Positions 24,168 through 31,650 of a stretch of 42,461 bases of DNA are shown here, piece by piece; positions within the stretch are counted from its first letter, which is position 1, and every line of letters begins with the position of its first letter. A program made the translations under genes and the position numbers. The DNA is from Acidovorax_G sp046289925. Lineage in GTDB: Bacteria; Pseudomonadota; Gammaproteobacteria; Burkholderiales; Burkholderiaceae_C. The stretch covers positions 1 to 42,461 of the forward strand of contig JBKBUN010000004.1 in assembly GCA_046289925.1 (NCBI GenBank). The letters run 5' to 3'. The notes under the pieces were generated by a model. That model saw only the letters and a program-made list of their open reading frames with translations. It did no database searches and was not told where the DNA came from.

Positions 24168-24261
24168 GGGCTTCGAAGGGGAGTAGCTCCCTCTCTGCGG
24201 CCGTCCCGCCCAGTCGGGCCTTGCGGCCACAGAGTTCGGCACCGTCGTCAGGACGAAGCCC
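24168..24261 (+). ncRNA. yybP-ykoY (manganese) riboswitch aptamer
   Basis: The closing helix P1 is a perfect 8-bp pair, GGGCTTCG with CGAAGCCC. Just inside lie the two conserved loops of the class: AAGGGGAGTAGC on the 5' side and ACCGTCGTCAGGA on the 3' side. A GC-rich hairpin arm (24196-24232) separates them. yybP-ykoY RNAs bind Mn2+ at these loops and control manganese exporters; a TerC-family gene follows. The match rests on motif order and pairing, not on a covariance search. Confidence 0.9.
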
Positions 24262-24438
24262 AGCGGCTTCCGGCGGTCCGGGCAAGGCAAGACCTTCAGG
24301 TTCCGCGCCGAGCAAGACCTTCGGTTGGGCCTGCTGTCGGCCTGGTCGAAGAGCGTCTGCCACCTTCTGGCAGATGGCAAGGCCTCCGATGCGGCAGGCG
24401 GACTCCACCACTACCACATCCCGGAACGGAATTTGCCC
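24262..24438 (+). promoter_or_regulatory. Riboswitch expression platform and leader of the TerC gene
   Basis: The 177 bases between aptamer and ATG hold a direct repeat GCAAGACCTTC (24287-24297 and 24312-24322) and a perfect hairpin TCTGCCA-CCTTC-TGGCAGA (24355-24373), but no T-tract terminator. Control is more likely by ribosome binding site access (CGGAACGGA, 8 bases before the ATG) or Rho than by intrinsic termination. No ORF is supported here. Confidence 0.55.
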
Positions 24439-25137
24439 ATGGAAATGTTCTCCACCCAATGGCTGACGGCCTTACTGGCCATCGTCCTGATCGACCTCGT
24501 CCTGGCGGGCGACAACGCTATCGTCATCGCATTGGCTGCCCGCGGACTGCCCAAGCACCTCCAGAAAAAAGCCATCGTCTGGGGCACGCTGGGCGCCATC
24601 GTCGTGCGCTCGGCCATGACCGTCGCGGTGGTCTGGCTGCTCAAAATTCCCGGCCTGATGCTGGTCGGCGGCCTGGGTCTGCTGTGGATCGCGTACAAGC
24701 TGCTCGCGGAAGACGACGACGGCGAAGAGCACGGCGGCACGGGGGCGACCACGTTTTGGGGCGCCATGAAAACCATCGTGATCGCAGACGCGCTCATGGG
24801 CATCGACAACGTACTGGGCGTGGCTGGTGCAGCCCAGGGCTCTTTCAACCTGGTGGTGATCGGCCTGCTGATCAGCGTGCCTATCGTGGTGTTCGGCAGC
24901 ACCGTGGTACTCAAGCTCGTCGAGCGCTTCCCCGTCATCATCCAGCTCGGCGCTGCAGTCCTGGCCTTTACGGCCGGCAAGATGATCGTCAATGAGAACC
25001 TGCTGGGCGCATTCTTCAAAGGCCCGGACACCCTGAGCCAGGTGGCATACTGGGGCGTGATCGTGCTGGCCATCATCGGTGTGCTGGCTGCAGGCTGGCT
25101 GCACAACCACCGCCGCGTGGCCGAACCCAGCGCCTGA
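24439..25137 (+). CDS. TerC/Alx-family membrane protein, probable manganese exporter
   Basis: A 232-residue inner-membrane protein with about seven hydrophobic segments. The two family repeats are seen: IDLVLAGDNAIVIALAARGLP (Asp19, Asp25, Asn26) and, inverted later, TIVIADALMGIDNVLGVAGAAQG. An acidic-His loop (EDDDGEEHGG) faces the cytoplasm. TerC/Alx proteins are linked to Mn2+ export and tellurite resistance. The upstream Mn2+ riboswitch supports export when the metal is in excess. The ATG at 24439 has a GGAACGGA site; a second ATG two codons on is possible. Confidence 0.92.
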   Translation: MEMFSTQWLTALLAIVLIDLVLAGDNAIVIALAARGLPKHLQKKAIVWGTLGAIVVRSAMTVAVVWLLKIPGLMLVGGLGLLWIAYKLLAEDDDGEEHGGTGATTFWGAMKTIVIADALMGIDNVLGVAGAAQGSFNLVVIGLLISVPIVVFGSTVVLKLVERFPVIIQLGAAVLAFTAGKMIVNENLLGAFFKGPDTLSQVAYWGVIVLAIIGVLAAGWLHNHRRVAEPSA

Positions 25138-25222
25138 CACACATGCCGTGGGGCTACGCCACAGTGCCGCACCTGAGGCGGCGCACGCAGACGGTGCCCC
25201 CCGGCCTGCCTGGCTGCGGTGC

Positions 25223-25237
25223 TATCCTGCGCACATG
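25223..25237 (+). promoter_or_regulatory. Possible -10 element for a leaderless YvlD-like mRNA
   Basis: TATCCT ends 6 bases before the ATG at 25235, and no Shine-Dalgarno sequence is present, the pattern expected of a leaderless transcript. No convincing -35 is seen. Confidence 0.35.
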
Positions 25238-25588
25238 CGAATCCTTCTGAAATGGCTGCTGAGTGCAGCGGCGCTGTTGTGTGTGGCGTACGTGTACGAC
25301 GGCGTGGAAGTCCAGACCTTCACCGCGGCCCTGATTGCAGCGGCGGTGATCGGCCTGTTCAACACCGTGCTGCGCCCCGTGCTGGTCGTGCTGACCTTGC
25401 CGGTCACGATCGTCACCATCGGCCTGTTCCTGTTCGTGATCAACGCCCTCATGTTCTGGGCGGCTGCAGGCGTTTTGGATGGCTTCCATGTGACCGATTT
25501 CTGGGCGGCCCTGATCGGCTCTCTGATCTATTCGGCGCTGGGGCTGGTCATCGAATCAGCGCTCGGCGGCCTGTTCCCGAAGCGCTGA
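25235..25588 (+). CDS. YvlD-like small membrane protein (phage holin 4_2 family)
   Basis: A 117-residue protein with four hydrophobic segments (about 4-20, 28-50, 52-75, 88-108), matching the YvlD / Phage_holin_4_2 family (VIGLFNTVLRPVLVVLTLPVTIVTIGLF and ALMFWAAAGVLDGFHV motifs). Despite the Pfam name, chromosomal members are ordinary membrane proteins of unknown function, and nothing else here is phage-like. Its last 33 bases overlap the tail of the convergent metalloprotease gene. Confidence 0.88.
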   Translation: MRILLKWLLSAAALLCVAYVYDGVEVQTFTAALIAAAVIGLFNTVLRPVLVVLTLPVTIVTIGLFLFVINALMFWAAAGVLDGFHVTDFWAALIGSLIYSALGLVIESALGGLFPKR

Positions 25589-27115
25589 TTCGACGGCCCG
25601 AAGCCGCGTATCAATGATGGAGGCCTCCACATAGTCTGCGCCGGAGCGGGCCAACTCCTGCCCAGCCTTCAGGCGGTCGATGGCTGCCGCGTAGTCATAG
25701 CGCGCCGCGTGGGCCTCTGCTTCGGCGCGTACCGCGCGCAAGGTTTGACCCAGCGCTTGCCGGGCCGCAGCCAGCCGCTGCCAAGCGCTGGCATCGCGTG
25801 GATGCTGGCTGACCCAGAGTTGCAAGGCGTCCGCCGCCTCGACCGCACGGCCCGCGTTCAGCAATGCCTGCGTGCGCAGCAGGGTCTCAGGCCTCGCCCC
25901 ACCGGCTGACAGCAGCGCCAAAGCCGCCTCGGGCTGGCCAGCAGCCAACTCCACCTCTGCCGCCAGCAAGCGTACCTGGCGTTGTGCCGCGAGATCCATG
26001 CCCGCCAGGGCACGCAAGGGCCCCAAGCCCTGACGGGCTCCTGCCGCATCGCGCAACTGAACGCGGCTGAGCACAGCGGCATACCAGGCTCCAAGCTGTC
26101 GCACTGGCGGCTGCTGCGCGAAACCGGGAGTCGATGGTTCCGCCGCCCATTGCCGCCACTGGTCGACGCCGCCTTGCGCAAGCACCTTGGCCCGAGCCGC
26201 CATGATCGCCGCCTCAGGCTGAGGCTGGACTGGTGACGCGGGCCGCGCGTCTGCGGGCAAACGGGCTTGCATGTCGGCCATGCGCTGCGTGGTCAGTGGA
26301 TGGCTGCGCAGATAAGGCCAACTGCCGTTGTCGTTGAGGCGATTGGCCTGCTGCAGCTTGTCGAACATGCTCACGAACCCAATCGGCGAGAACCCGGCAG
26401 GCTCCATCAAGGTGTAGCCGATGCGGTCTGCCTCCCTCTCCATGTCGCGGGAGAAGTTGAGCTGATTCTGAATGGCCAAGGCCTGACCACCGACGATCAG
26501 CGCCTGCGTGGCCCCCGGATTCTTGCTGGCGGCAAGGGCTCCCAGCACCATCGCGCCCAGCAGCAGCGGCGTCTGGCGATTCTGCTGGGTGATCAGCCGT
26601 GCGATATGGCGCTGTGTGACATGGCTCAGCTCATGCGCCAAGACCGAGGCCAGCTCATCGCGCGTGGATACCGCCCCCACCAGCCCAAGGTGCAACCCCA
26701 GAAAACCACCAGGCAGCGCGAACGCGTTGACGCTGCGATCGCGCCCCAGCAGGATCTCCCAGGCAAAGCGTTCGTGCAGTTCATCCGACAGTTCGCCTCT
26801 GGCCCGCGCAGCAGCCAGCAAGGGCTTCCAGATGCTCTGAACGTAGTCGGCGATGACCGGATCATCCAGATAGTCCGGATCCCGATACAGCTCTCGAACG
26901 ATGCGATCACCCAGACGGCGCTCGTCGGCGAGCGAGAGGTCAGCAGGATCTCCGAGACTGGGAAGCACTGCTGCGGACAATGCACCGGGTGGCTGAGCCG
27001 CCATGGCAGCCCCCACAAAGGTGGCGGCACATACCCCACAGGCCAGCAACACAGAGGCCATGGGCCCGCAGAGGCTGGCCAGAGACCCGCTAGAAACGGC
27101 CGCTCGTCGAAGCAT
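25556..27115 (-). CDS. bepA: Periplasmic M48 metalloprotease with C-terminal TPR region, BepA-like
   Basis: A 519-residue exported protein expected to control outer-membrane protein (LptD/BAM) assembly quality. Signal sequence at about residues 15-40. The zinc motif AHELSHVTQRH is at 160-170, with the third ligand in MEREADRIGY near 226. The second half is rich in Ala/Leu/Arg helices compatible with TPRs (LALLSAGGARPETLLRTQALLNAGRAVEAADAL). E. coli BepA is 487 residues with the same layout. The ATG overlaps the stop of the upstream gene (TGATG), indicating translational coupling. Confidence 0.9.
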   Translation of the reverse strand: MLRRAAVSSGSLASLCGPMASVLLACGVCAATFVGAAMAAQPPGALSAAVLPSLGDPADLSLADERRLGDRIVRELYRDPDYLDDPVIADYVQSIWKPLLAAARARGELSDELHERFAWEILLGRDRSVNAFALPGGFLGLHLGLVGAVSTRDELASVLAHELSHVTQRHIARLITQQNRQTPLLLGAMVLGALAASKNPGATQALIVGGQALAIQNQLNFSRDMEREADRIGYTLMEPAGFSPIGFVSMFDKLQQANRLNDNGSWPYLRSHPLTTQRMADMQARLPADARPASPVQPQPEAAIMAARAKVLAQGGVDQWRQWAAEPSTPGFAQQPPVRQLGAWYAAVLSRVQLRDAAGARQGLGPLRALAGMDLAAQRQVRLLAAEVELAAGQPEAALALLSAGGARPETLLRTQALLNAGRAVEAADALQLWVSQHPRDASAWQRLAAARQALGQTLRAVRAEAEAHAARYDYAAAIDRLKAGQELARSGADYVEASIIDTRLRAVESALREQAAER

Positions 27116-27873
27116 CAATAAGGATCCAAAGGAACGAAGCGCAGCGGGCGGAGGGTTTGGGGATCCAGCAATGCAGTCCATATCAAAGAACGCCCGTGCA
27201 CAGGCAGATACCGCAGCTGGTCTACCGAATGGCCCGTGGTCTGGGCCTCCTTTGCCAGGTCAGCTGCCCGGTCAGGCCACTTGGACTGCAGCTCGGCAAG
27301 CGGCCGCGAGGCCGCGAGTATCTCTGAGCGAGACGCCTCGTAAGATTGCCACAGGTCCGCCCGGGCTGGCAAAGAAGCCCCCGACAAAGCGGCCAAGGTG
27401 GCTTCCATGCGCTCGTTGGGCGAGCGGAATGGTCGCAGAGCCATCAACGTAGGGCCCGCCCAGGGCAGCGCACGAAATTCTGGTTCGGCCTTGGCCAGCA
27501 CCTCGGGATCGATGTCACTCGCATGCACAACACTCAGACGCTGGTACTCAAAGACAAGGTGCACTGGGCGCGCAACGGACACTGTCCACAATCCGTAGCA
27601 GAGTGCCGCCAGTTGAAGCGCCCCCACGATGGAAAGGTCAACGATCAGCTCGCGACGCGACTTGGACTGATTGAACACCACCAAGGTGATCAACGGCCCC
27701 ATGACGACGTCCACGGCCACGATCAGCAGGAACAGGGAGCGCCCGCCCGAAAGCTCTCGATAGGGGTAGGGATACCACAATCCGAAAACCAGCACCCCTG
27801 CCAGCGCGGCAATTACCAAACTGATCCCGAGATGAACCCCGCTGGCACGCAAGCGCCTGTTCCAAGAATGCAT
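27115..27873 (-). CDS. TfpX/TfpZ-family type IV pilin accessory protein
   Basis: A 252-residue protein with an N-terminal membrane domain of about three to four helices (GVHLGISLVIAALAGVLVFG, LFLLIVAVDVVMGPLITLVVF, ALQLAALCYGLWTVSV) and a soluble C-terminal part. WYPYPYRELSGG and VDVVMGPLITLVVFN are the family signatures. In Pseudomonas aeruginosa, TfpX, TfpY and TfpZ are encoded next to particular pilin alleles and are needed for normal assembly of those pilins. Here pilA lies about 2.4 kb away with moaC and the ligase between. AAAGGA 10 bases upstream supports the start. Confidence 0.9.
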   Translation of the reverse strand: MHSWNRRLRASGVHLGISLVIAALAGVLVFGLWYPYPYRELSGGRSLFLLIVAVDVVMGPLITLVVFNQSKSRRELIVDLSIVGALQLAALCYGLWTVSVARPVHLVFEYQRLSVVHASDIDPEVLAKAEPEFRALPWAGPTLMALRPFRSPNERMEATLAALSGASLPARADLWQSYEASRSEILAASRPLAELQSKWPDRAADLAKEAQTTGHSVDQLRYLPVHGRSLIWTALLDPQTLRPLRFVPLDPY

Positions 27874-27939
27874 AACCGTATGATCCTTTCGTCTACAAAT
27901 TGTTCAGAGCTTCGCGCTGCAAAGCGTGGCCATCAATAC

Positions 27940-28446
27940 ATGTCTGGTTTCACACATTTTGACGCTCAGGGCCAAGCCCACATGGTGGATGTCTCAGGAA
28001 AAGCCTCCACACATCGGGTCGCGACCGCACAAGGGCGCATCTGCATGCGCCCCAGCACGCTGACCATGATCGAATCCGGCACCGCCAAGAAGGGGGATGT
28101 TCTAGGCATCGCTCGCATCGCGGGCATACAAGCCGCCAAAAAGACCAGCGATCTCATACCGCTGTGCCATCCGCTGGCACTGACGAGGGTTGCGGTGGAC
28201 TTCACGACGATACATGAGACTGCTCCCAATGCGCCCGTCGCATACGTTGAATGCACTGCGACGGTGGAAACCGTGGGTCCCACAGGGGTGGAAATGGAGG
28301 CGCTGACAGCCGTACAGATCGCCTTGCTGACCATCTACGACATGTGCAAGGCCCTGGATCGTGCGATGTGCATCCAAGGGGTCCGCGTCATAGAAAAACG
28401 CGGTGGCAAATCAGGCGTGTTTTTGCCAAATGATGCAGAAAGCTGA
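27940..28446 (+). CDS. moaC: Cyclic pyranopterin monophosphate synthase
   Basis: Second enzyme of molybdenum cofactor synthesis; rearranges the GTP-derived intermediate made by MoaA to cPMP. The 168 residues match MoaC. Conserved elements are GxxxTxRxAxAxGxIxM near the start (THRVATAQGRICM), CHPLALT at 76-82, YDMCKALDR with the catalytic Asp134, and KRGGKSGVF at the end. It is a single gene on the plus strand between pilus accessory genes on the minus strand, and its stop touches the stop of the ligase gene with no spacer. Confidence 0.96.
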   Translation: MSGFTHFDAQGQAHMVDVSGKASTHRVATAQGRICMRPSTLTMIESGTAKKGDVLGIARIAGIQAAKKTSDLIPLCHPLALTRVAVDFTTIHETAPNAPVAYVECTATVETVGPTGVEMEALTAVQIALLTIYDMCKALDRAMCIQGVRVIEKRGGKSGVFLPNDAES

Positions 28447-30162
28447 CTAACGGGTATTGCTGCCCGATGCAGACCCCAGGGTAGCGGCATCTGGTCGAGG
28501 CCACTCGTCCAGGAGTCCTTGGCACGCCTTTTTGTTCAAGAGCCAACATGCACGTGTAGCCCATGCCCGGGCCTCCGATTCGTGCCCATTAAGGCGATGT
28601 GCTCCGATCACTTTGCGCAGCGCTAACGGCGATGTGTGGTAGGCCAACAAAGCCTCCCAGTGGGCTATCTCCTCTTGAGACATCCCAATACGTGGCCTGC
28701 TGCGCGCCAACGCAATCACATCTGGCCAATCGCTCAAAATCAAAGTATCCGGCAAGGTCTCGTCATGTCCAGACCCTACCCTGGCCACTTGGAATCGCAG
28801 TTCTGTAAATGCTTGTTCTATCTTAAGGTAGTCTTTCACGATCAGCAAAGAGACCACGAGCAAGGTCGTCAATAGCAAGACAATCAAAGGCTTCCGTGCT
28901 GTAGGCTCACGAGTGGTGGAATCTTGCAGGACAAGCGACAAACTCCCCGCAAAAACAAAAAAAGGCCACAAAAAATAGCCATAGTGCAAGGGAAGCTCAA
29001 GCATGGCGTGAGTTCCCAACACAAACATTGCGGCAAGTAGAATCATGCTTTCATCAGATTTCACTTTTCGCAAGACCCGCCAAAACCAATAGCCCACAGC
29101 ACTCAAAATACAAATTGCCAAGGGCCATCCAACCCACAGAGCCAGATCAAGAATAATATTATGACTCTGCTCGAAGTAGGAGTTTCCGAAGATTTGTTGA
29201 TAATTCTCGTAGACCAGGAAATACCCCACATTCGACCTACCCCAACCAACCCCCCAGAAGGGACTTGCAAGGCTGGCGTCAAAAGCCATCTTCCAAAGCG
29301 ACCAACGCAGTTCGCCGGCCGACCGCTCTAAAATCGTCAATGGCATATCGATGCCTATCGCCTCAGCCAAGGCCGGTTTGGCAAACAGGGCCAGCATATA
29401 AAAGGCGAAAAGACTCATCACACAATAAATCTCCCGCCGAGACAATGCGGCGGGCCTGATCAGAACAAGTAAGATCATGGCCACCGCCAGAGTTAGCAAA
29501 GCGGTTCTAGATTCCGTCAGCGCGACCCCCCACAGGATCCAACACGCAGCCAAAATAGAAGTCCCTGCACCCCAAAATCCTCGCCTCCAACCCCAGGCTA
29601 CAGACAACAACCCGCAAAGCAACAAAGATGCAAGCTGGTTTGTTTGCCCGATGTTCGCATAAGGGCGTGTTTGGTCTACAAAGGCAAGAATCCAGATATC
29701 GAAAAACCCAAGATCCTGCGCCAAACCCAGCCACTGATACGTGGCTATTCCTACCGAGGCAATAGAGGCAATCCCCATAGAACACAAAACCAGGGCACCC
29801 GCTCCACCCACCGGATGCCCGCCCATGGCCCTGGCCAGCCAATATGCTGTTGCAGCACCGAAGAGATAGAGGAAAAGCAGAAAAGCGTCACTTCGCAACG
29901 GTATAGTGCCGAAAGCGTATTGCAACAAGGGAATGAGCGAGACTGCAAATAGAAAAGTTACCGCAGCATCCACCCCCGCGCGAATAGGGCGGAATATCAC
30001 GCCCCACAAAAAAAACAATATCAGGACAATACCAACCCAAGCATTTGAATGAAATGCAAGCCATGGCGCATAATGATTTGGCAAAAGCCAACCCAGAGCA
30101 AGCGCCACAATCAAGAGGCATGCCACGGGAGAAAAACGGAAACTCTTCAACGTGGTAGTCAT
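28447..30162 (-). CDS. Wzy/PglL-type pilin O-oligosaccharyltransferase
   Basis: A 571-residue inner-membrane protein with about ten to twelve hydrophobic segments. The family core is visible: ANIGQTNQLASLLLCGLLS, the ESRTALL motif with its Arg, WGVGWG, and the large periplasmic loop with SHNIILDLALWVGWPL (catalytic-type His). The C-terminal part fits the Wzy_C_2 domain. Such enzymes transfer an oligosaccharide from a lipid carrier to a protein; position right behind pilA marks the pilin as target. Its base composition is visibly lower in GC than its neighbours (27 of 60 in 29041-29100 against 42 of 60 in 15001-15060), suggesting transfer. No Shine-Dalgarno site precedes the ATG. Confidence 0.87.
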   Translation of the reverse strand: MTTTLKSFRFSPVACLLIVALALGWLLPNHYAPWLAFHSNAWVGIVLILFFLWGVIFRPIRAGVDAAVTFLFAVSLIPLLQYAFGTIPLRSDAFLLFLYLFGAATAYWLARAMGGHPVGGAGALVLCSMGIASIASVGIATYQWLGLAQDLGFFDIWILAFVDQTRPYANIGQTNQLASLLLCGLLSVAWGWRRGFWGAGTSILAACWILWGVALTESRTALLTLAVAMILLVLIRPAALSRREIYCVMSLFAFYMLALFAKPALAEAIGIDMPLTILERSAGELRWSLWKMAFDASLASPFWGVGWGRSNVGYFLVYENYQQIFGNSYFEQSHNIILDLALWVGWPLAICILSAVGYWFWRVLRKVKSDESMILLAAMFVLGTHAMLELPLHYGYFLWPFFVFAGSLSLVLQDSTTREPTARKPLIVLLLTTLLVVSLLIVKDYLKIEQAFTELRFQVARVGSGHDETLPDTLILSDWPDVIALARSRPRIGMSQEEIAHWEALLAYHTSPLALRKVIGAHRLNGHESEARAWATRACWLLNKKACQGLLDEWPRPDAATLGSASGSNTR

Positions 30163-30170
30163 GGCAGATA

Positions 30171-30203
30171 TAAAAAATAAAGGCCGCTTAAGCGGCCTTT
30201 ATT
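30171..30203 (-). terminator. Rho-independent terminator behind pilA
   Basis: A perfect 28-bp palindrome, arms AATAAAGGCCGCTT and AAGCGGCCTTTATT (30176-30203), sits 17 bases after the pilA stop. On the minus strand it is followed by TTTTTTA. It ends 13 bases before the ATG of the ligase gene, so ligase expression needs read-through or a promoter within it. Confidence 0.9.
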
Positions 30204-30220
30204 GCTATAAGGATACCGAA

Positions 30221-30703
30221 TCAACCAGCGTTCTTGCAGGAACCGGGCAGATACTTCGCAGGCATCGGGTTCGTGGCGGCTGGACCACACTTCCATTCGG
30301 TGATCACCTTGCCACCATCCGCGCTGCCATTCACAGCCGTTCCGTTGATAAAGGGCTTCAGCGCAATCGTGTTGGCAGTCGCCGTTACGTTTCCACCCAA
30401 AGCACCGGCGCTACCGACCACGGTGATGACGCCGTTGACGTCGGAACTACCACTGGCCACCATCTTGGTCGCAGAAATTACGCAACCCGAGATAGCACTC
30501 TGAGCATCCGTTTGCGGCGACGTCTGCAGTGCTTCGGTCACCGTGGTGCGACAAGAAGAAGCTGCCAAAATCACCTCAGATACGCGAGCGCGCACGGTGT
30601 AGTCCTGGTAAGCAGGCAGAGCCACTGCAGCCAGAATACCGATGATCGCGACCACGATCATCAGTTCGATCAGGGTGAAACCCTTTTGAATCGAGCGCTT
30701 CAT
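30221..30703 (-). CDS. pilA: Type IV pilin (major pilin, PilA)
   Basis: A 160-residue type IVa prepilin. The short leader MKRSIQKG is cut by PilD before Phe9; mature residue 5 is the conserved Glu (FTLIEL). The hydrophobic helix IVVAIIGILAAVALPAYQDYTVRARVSE follows. Four cysteines (51, 74, 139, 156) can form a mid-domain bond and the C-terminal disulfide loop CGPAATNPMPAKYLPGSC. The C-terminus is Gly, not Ser, so glycosylation would have to use internal Ser/Thr, abundant at 82-125. The AGGAGG site is excellent and a sigma-54 promoter lies upstream. Pili serve twitching, adhesion and DNA uptake. Confidence 0.96.
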   Translation of the reverse strand: MKRSIQKGFTLIELMIVVAIIGILAAVALPAYQDYTVRARVSEVILAASSCRTTVTEALQTSPQTDAQSAISGCVISATKMVASGSSDVNGVITVVGSAGALGGNVTATANTIALKPFINGTAVNGSADGGKVITEWKCGPAATNPMPAKYLPGSCKNAG

Positions 30704-30742
30704 AAAAACCTCCTAAAAAAATTGCGAATGCGGCGTGAATGA

Positions 30743-30758
30743 CGCAAGTCGCATGCCA
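30743..30758 (-). promoter_or_regulatory. Sigma-54 promoter of pilA
   Basis: On the minus strand TGGCATGCGACTTGCG matches the TGGCAC-N5-TTGC consensus with the GG and GC dinucleotides at exact spacing. It predicts a start about 30 bases upstream of the pilA ATG. PilA genes are commonly RpoN- and PilSR-dependent. Confidence 0.85.
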
Positions 30759-30849
30759 GGGGGGCCTACAAGGGGAGGGATCGCTGCAACCAGCACCCAA
30801 GCGTCAATTTACGGCACACCGCCATGCCAGAACCGACAAAATTGTCACC

Positions 30850-31641
30850 CTAGATGTACATGACCTGACCCGCCGCAAGCATCTGGATATCCAGCGCGCG
30901 ACCGTCCCGCTGGCGCTGGGCTGCCGTGATGTGCCGAATCTCCTGGATGATGAGATCGGCCTCAGAAGGCTTCGTGTGGGTGATGAAGATCGGATAGTCC
31001 GGGCTCCCCGGTCGGTTGACCAACTCTTGCGCCAGTGCGGGGGACGACAGATGCCCACTGCGGTCCGCTAGCACGCTCTCATTGCCGCTGAAGGCCGTTT
31101 CAATCACCAACACAGCAACCTCCATGCGCTGCAGCCGGGTCCAGAATGCGGGATTCCGTCCGGTGTCTCCGCTGAAGACCCACCAGCCGCGCTCCCCGCG
31201 CAGGGCATAACCGACCGCAGGTACCGTGTGCTTGGCAGGCAACACCTCCAGGTCGAGACCGTCCAGGGTTATGCATACCCCGGTGTCCAATGGACAGTAC
31301 TGCAGAAACGGCCGGTCCGAGGACGGAATTCGGGCAAAGTCTGGCCAGATCACGTTATTGAAAACATGTGCCTGCAGTGCTTGCAGTGTGGCCGGTAGCC
31401 CGTGGACCTGCAACGGCCCAGGCAGACGCGCACCGACGGCATCCAGCATCAGCGGCAAAGCCGCCACATGATCAAGATGAGAATGCGTGAGAAAGACATG
31501 CCTCACACACGCCATCTCATCCAGCGACAGGTCGCCAACTCCAGTACCTGCGTCAATCAGTATGGAATCGTCAACCAGAAATGAGGTCGTGCGGCAGCCC
31601 CGCGCAATCGCACCCGAACACCCCAGAACACGGATCTTCAT
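30850..31641 (-). CDS. Metallo-beta-lactamase-fold 3',5'-cyclic nucleotide phosphodiesterase
   Basis: A 263-residue class II-type phosphodiesterase candidate. The dinuclear metal site THSHLDH has His53, His55, Asp57 and His58; further ligands are the Asp in FSGDTG, and His residues in PAKHTVP and FITHTKP. The N-terminus IRVLGCSGAIARGCRTTSFLVDD is typical of the group related to cAMP phosphodiesterase CpdP/PDE1. It starts 9 bases after the stop of the cyclase gene, so the operon makes both the source and the sink of a cyclic nucleotide. Substrate identity (cAMP or cGMP) is inferred from the partner. Confidence 0.85.
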   Translation of the reverse strand: MKIRVLGCSGAIARGCRTTSFLVDDSILIDAGTGVGDLSLDEMACVRHVFLTHSHLDHVAALPLMLDAVGARLPGPLQVHGLPATLQALQAHVFNNVIWPDFARIPSSDRPFLQYCPLDTGVCITLDGLDLEVLPAKHTVPAVGYALRGERGWWVFSGDTGRNPAFWTRLQRMEVAVLVIETAFSGNESVLADRSGHLSSPALAQELVNRPGSPDYPIFITHTKPSEADLIIQEIRHITAAQRQRDGRALDIQMLAAGQVMYI

Positions 31642-31650
31642 TGGCCGTTC

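Noticed and set aside
24287..24322. CRISPR-like or satellite repeat from GCAAGACCTTC copies
   Set aside because: Only two short copies, within the riboswitch platform.
25235..25588. Phage holin
   Set aside because: The family name is historical; the protein is a YvlD-like chromosomal membrane protein and no phage genes adjoin.
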